Source: Neospora caninum Liverpool
Taxonomy: Eukaryota; Apicomplexa; Conoidasida; Eucoccidiorida; Sarcocystidae
NCBI RefSeq assembly: GCF_000208865.1
Contig: NC_018395.1
Span: forward strand, 3,630,606 to 3,694,605
Length of the DNA: 64,000 nucleotides
Direction: 5' to 3'
A program made the translations under genes and the position numbers. Positions 60,001 through 64,000 of this stretch are shown here, in pieces; the stretch's first letter is position 1, and every line of letters begins with the position of its first letter. A model generated the notes under the pieces. The model was not told where the DNA came from. It made no database searches and was given only the letters and a program-made list of their open reading frames with translations.

Positions 60001-63000
60001 CGCTGTCTGGGAAAAAGCCCATTCGCTTCATCTAATTTTGAAGCAGTGGCATCTCATGTAATCCCTTGTATTTATCATTTGTGTCTCTGCATTCATGCGG
60101 AACAGCCTCTGAAAAACAGTACTGCCACTGGACTCGGAAAAACAATTGCTCCATACAGTGGGGAATAATCGATTTCTGCGATGTGTATTTCTCACTCAAT
60201 ATACTCAGCTCGTAGCAGTCATTCGGTTTTTCTGCCGCATTGTGCGAGAAGAACTCTTCCCCACCGCAGTCTGCGGCATTTTCCTGGACCTCGGTCGAGC
60301 CCTGCAAGACCAACTCGAGTAAGCGTATGGTTCTACGACTGGACGATACATCAGTTTTCCTGCTGTGGTTGACCAGATGCAGTCACTGGAAATGATGCGA
60401 CAGATAGCTTTTTGATGTCTATAATGAGTGAAGTTACATATGATATTTTCTTCATCCCCCAACCTGTCGCACTTTAGTCATGAAGACGAAACAGGCCTGT
60501 TCACCTGGCCGACGCGGTATAGAACATCGCCTCTTCATCTGCATGGGCTGCTTTCCTCTAGTCAGAACCGACTTTCTCAAATCAATCCCACATGTTTATG
60601 GTCCGAAAAAAAAAGTGAGCAGGAGTGCCCTCAACAAATGAATCTGTCCAGCATACAGTGTTTAATTCCTGTTTGATGAAGGCTATACCACGTAGAGCAG
60701 CCTGGTCTTCGGGCCCACGGTTGAGGTGCGTTTCCTCGGGGGGAGCAACTTTTTTAACCTTGCGTCTTTTGAACGCAGGGCACTGGACATATATCTTCGA
60801 AATAGCAAACCAGCTGATGAACGCCTAAGTCCCACCGATATGGATTTCATCAGAAAACTGGAACGCCAGTGGAAGGCAAATCTCCTCAATCTCGATGCAC
60901 AGCTTAAATGCATCGAAGACACTGGCCGTCTGAGGTATAACAAGCACACGATCGAACAGGGCGCTCCAGTCAGCCTGAAAAAGCCGGGAACAACTTGCTT
61001 GAGCTCTCTTCTCAAGAATTCTGCCAGGACATGTATTGTAGCGTATAATTCAAACATAGCGTACACGCAGGACCGAGAGGTTTATGGCCTGTATGCCTTT
61101 TTCTCTTCTCATGTAACGATGGCAGAAGAATATTCTGGGGACATCGAAAAACAATGGGAGCCGTTCACGGGTGGAGTGAACTTTAGAGAATCGTGGAGGC
61201 CGATATGCAAGAACGAACGCCCGTCACGCAGCGCCAAACGCAGCATTTCAGCACTCGGGATTTTGCTGAACCTTTGCTAACCGTAGATCGACATCCGTCG
61301 TTTCAGATCGTCGCTCGGCTGGCGTGGTATCGGCTACGATCCACACGTTTAACATATTGATCAGTGGTGGTGATTATGCGATAGTTTTTTCTTTCGCTGC
61401 TGGTCTTGTAACAGGGAGTTGTGCTCGGCGGAAGAGAACCGATGTGAACAAGTGACGGCGCTGGTGTCCAAAGTCTGTAAAGAAGCTGCTTCGCAGTTGA
61501 ATGCCTCATCCGCGTTCATCACTAACGGATGCATCGGCCATTTCGAGTTCCTCGTTACAGTACTTGATAGACTCCCACAATTGGCGGACTTCCTTCCTCT
61601 TGACGGGTACGGAAGATACCATCGTGGAAACGCGGCGTTGAAAGACGCGTCTGTTGGAGTATTGTTTCAGCTGGGTGCGCGGAAAGGAGCTTTTCATCGT
61701 CAACTTGAGACTGAAATTCTCGTCATATCGCAGTCTCAACGGCGTATTGTAAGTGGGTAAATGGTGTTCCGAAATTTTGCAACGGTGATGCAGTCGTGTG
61801 TTCTGATTTCCACCATGTGATCCAGCAGACATAGGCGCCAAGCAAATCGCAATGGAATCTCGTCATCACAGTTGGAATTCGAGGGCCCACTATAGGAAAA
61901 AGAAAATAGCTTTGGTGAAAAGAGCTGTGCAGACTGCACCCCGTAGGAGCGGGATGATCTTTATGTCGTTGTGCCGATTACGTCGTCACACAGCCTGTTT
62001 AATTTTATGTTTTTCGTTGTCAGCGACATCCCTTTTTCCTCGTATTCGATGCCAAGAAGATCTCTGAAAAGGCGTCTACGAAAAAAAGTTTCATTCTTGC
62101 AGTGCGACGACGGGGCAGTTGCACAAGTGCCATCTGGCTTTAGTACGCAGAACAGTCCTGCAGCCGCTTACGGTAACTCGCCCGCCAGTTCAGCGGGAGT
62201 TGCCAACAGCAAGGTTGATAATTCTTATCCTGCTCCTAGTCTCGAGAGCGACGGTTCCAATTACTTCACCAAACAATGGAGAGGCCTGCCCATTCAGCCG
62301 TGGAGCCTAGGTCAGAACAATGTTTAACAGTGTCAAGCTATTTTGGAGGTCACGTGGCTTGTAGATCGCCAGAAAGTATTATCTTGGCCTGAGCGAACGT
62401 AGCCGGACGATCTTTCGAGACGTAAAGTGATCCAGTTGCTCCCCCCGTAAAGCATCTTGGAACACGCCCGCCCAGCCGTGTTTGTTTCATGCATATGAAC
62501 GAGGCATGCTATAGCTCGTAGCGATCAAAGCATAGAAAAGTGTTTGTCGAAGGCATGCTACCAAAAGCTAGAGCTTCCACGGACAAGGCGTATAGGTATG
62601 GTGCTAGCAAGATCTCGTAGATCTTACTTGGGCTGTTTGAACGGGGCAAATCTGTTTTCACATTATCGCGACAGTCATTCATCTAACCTGTTGTGTATGT
62701 GCTGCTGCACTGCTTGCGCCTCACTCTCGCGCGCAACACTTTCCGCAACAGGAAGGCAGCCTTCAGTTAACTTGAACCGTTTTGTCGGCATCGAGTTTTC
62801 CCGTGCTATTGCAGATGCTACTTACGGGGGCATTGCAGCTGAGGCTAATGCGACCGAAAAGTGGAGTGCACCGGTCCTGCCGTTGCTCTATCCTCCAAAA
62901 TCAGCAACCCCAGTCGACAACACACCTCTGTCAGCTTCCTCTGTAAATGCAAGAGAAAAAGCAGTCACTCAACAGGCACATCGCCACCAGCCAGTTGGAA

Positions 63001-63467
63001 AACCAGCCGCCGGGGGCGCTACGGCTGTTCGAACTGACCCGCTGGACGACCAAAATGGATCGGAAATCCTTTTCTCTAAGACAATCAACTCTTTCTCGTC
63101 TCCGGTTCACAAACAGCTCTTCCGGTAGGCTTCAATGTAAATGTGCAAACGAGATCAAGAGTCGCAGCACTCTGGAAGCAGCCAGGTCACCTGGTCCGCT
63201 GTTTCTTGTTCTGTGGAGCTTTGAAAAGCATACGGAACAGATGCACCAGCAGGCCGTTAGAAAGTGCCTTATTTTGGTTGTCATCTGCTTGCTCTTCGCA
63301 GCGTGCGCAATGCGGCGTTTTTGACGGCTCTCGAGGAGGTGCGCAGAGCGAGCACCGAAACTCGAGAGCAGCTGGCGTCGATTTACCGCGAAGTCACACA
63401 GAATCGAAGACTTTGGACCCGCAAGGTTGAACAGCTAGAACAGATCAGACAGGAGGTTTTGCAATAA
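48010..63467 (+). CDS. Giant coiled-coil protein (about 2550-2600 aa, about 20 exons)
   Basis: Family not certain; the layout recalls long axonemal coiled-coil proteins such as CCDC180, but this is a guess. Supported exons: 48010-49413, 49644-49894, 50362-50497, 51135-51306, 51600-51757, 51930-52123, 52637-53416, 53832-54303, 55036-55236, 55696-56151, 56601-56874, 57631-59117, 59334-59647, 60209-60318, 60779-about 61030, 61415-61748, 62103-62310, 62752-63124, 63302-63467. Phases match except at the junction zones 59118-59333 and about 61020-61414, where an extra small exon or other donor is needed. The start at 48010 opens a basic, Ser-rich region. Helical heptad-rich stretches alternate with disordered Ser/Gly/Glu-rich inserts (residues about 235-440, exon 7 tail, exon 12). 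No membrane segment or catalytic motif was seen. The first intron seems to be GC-AG. The C-terminus is a coiled coil ending IRQEVLQ. Confidence 0.75.
52309..52371. repeat. (TACA)n tetranucleotide repeat
   Basis: About 15 uninterrupted TACA units in the intron between exons 6 and 7 of the giant coiled-coil gene (52124-52636). It is the only long tetranucleotide array in the window. Confidence 0.95.
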
Positions 63468-64000
63468 TTGCGCATGTGTCCTCTCCGTTGTTTTTGGATC
63501 CACCAATTCATGAGTACTCCAGGGCCCAAATTTCATCTCCCCTTTTTTCCCTGTTGGAGTAGCGTGGACCTTCCACACGCTTTTTCTAAGGGTGCATCTA
63601 CATCTGTGGAGCATGCCAGCTGCCAGTCACGAAAGCATTTCCAAAAAGGTACAAAAATCATTGGTGGTACGCAAGCAGGGGGCTCCTTTCTCAAAATCGG
63701 TCCAGATGTTGTTTACGTCCGGGGACCGACGGCACGACTCCGCTGGTTGCAGTGGCCATCGAAAGCCCTGCATAGCGTCGTCGTCTCGTTCCATGAATAC
63801 CTACGAGTTCTCCCCCGTCTTCTGAAGAGAGAAAGCCAGCGACATGAATAAACGAGATGAGTGGAGGGGATAAATTTAAGGGGGAAGTGTTTGCGGAAAA
63901 GCATGAATGGTGTTTGGAAAAAAAGCGAAATTCCATTTTTGAATTAATGGGTAGATTGCCTTCCAGTGCTCGGACCAGGGGTTTCGTTTTCGGACCTCCG
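63468..64000. other. 3' flank of the coiled-coil gene
   Basis: It follows the stop codon at 63465-63467 and probably holds the 3' UTR. A 127-codon + frame begins right after the stop (63468-63851) but has no ATG near its start, no motif and no neighbouring splice-linked exon. Nothing else is supported up to the window edge. Confidence 0.5.

Overview
The window is nuclear DNA of a sarcocystid coccidian (Toxoplasma/Neospora/Hammondia type). The evidence is GC-rich coding exons cut by many short GT-AG introns, (TA)n microsatellites confined to introns and intergenic DNA, long pyrimidine-rich leaders, repeated TGCATGCA motifs, start contexts of the CAAAATGG type, and low-complexity Ser/Ala/Glu/Arg-rich insertions in otherwise conserved proteins. 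I saw no rRNA, tRNA, transposon, CRISPR or bacterial-style operon. Species cannot be fixed from sequence alone.

Layout. (1) 2464-4786 (+): three-exon gene for a 370-aa protein with a signal anchor, a 12-residue repeat and a 22-bp minisatellite in its second intron. (2) 6995-11982 (-): four-exon multi-pass membrane cyclic-nucleotide phosphodiesterase, 1291 aa. (3) 14654-20176 (+): eight-exon eIF2B epsilon, 864 aa. (4) 23492-25002 (+): four-exon LSm8, 97 aa. (5) 26446-28863 (-): intronless 805-aa secreted protein of unknown function. (6) 31019-42923 (-): thirteen-exon, about 2325-aa adaptor-like protein with an ENTH/VHS-like N-terminus, a GAT-like helical bundle, a long hinge and coiled coil, and a complete alpha-adaptin-type appendage (ear). 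(7) 48010-63467 (+): about 20 exons for a giant (about 2550-2600 aa) coiled-coil protein. A possible extra small membrane-protein gene lies on the minus strand between genes 2 and 3.

Exon boundaries were chosen by requiring GT-AG (once GC-AG) sites, matching codon phase across each intron, and continuity with the known family. Genes 2, 3, 4 and 6 can be joined end to end this way. Gene 7 has two junction zones (59118-59333 and about 61020-61414) that I could not settle.

The genes are not functionally co-ordinated as an operon would be. They cover cyclic-nucleotide signalling, translation-initiation control, U6 snRNP/splicing, and endocytosis or vesicle sorting, plus a probable structural coiled-coil protein. 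The best candidate for a little-described system is gene 6. It has a GGA-like order of parts but carries a two-subdomain ear of the AP-2 alpha type, and the ear is spread over seven small exons that ordinary ORF finding would miss.
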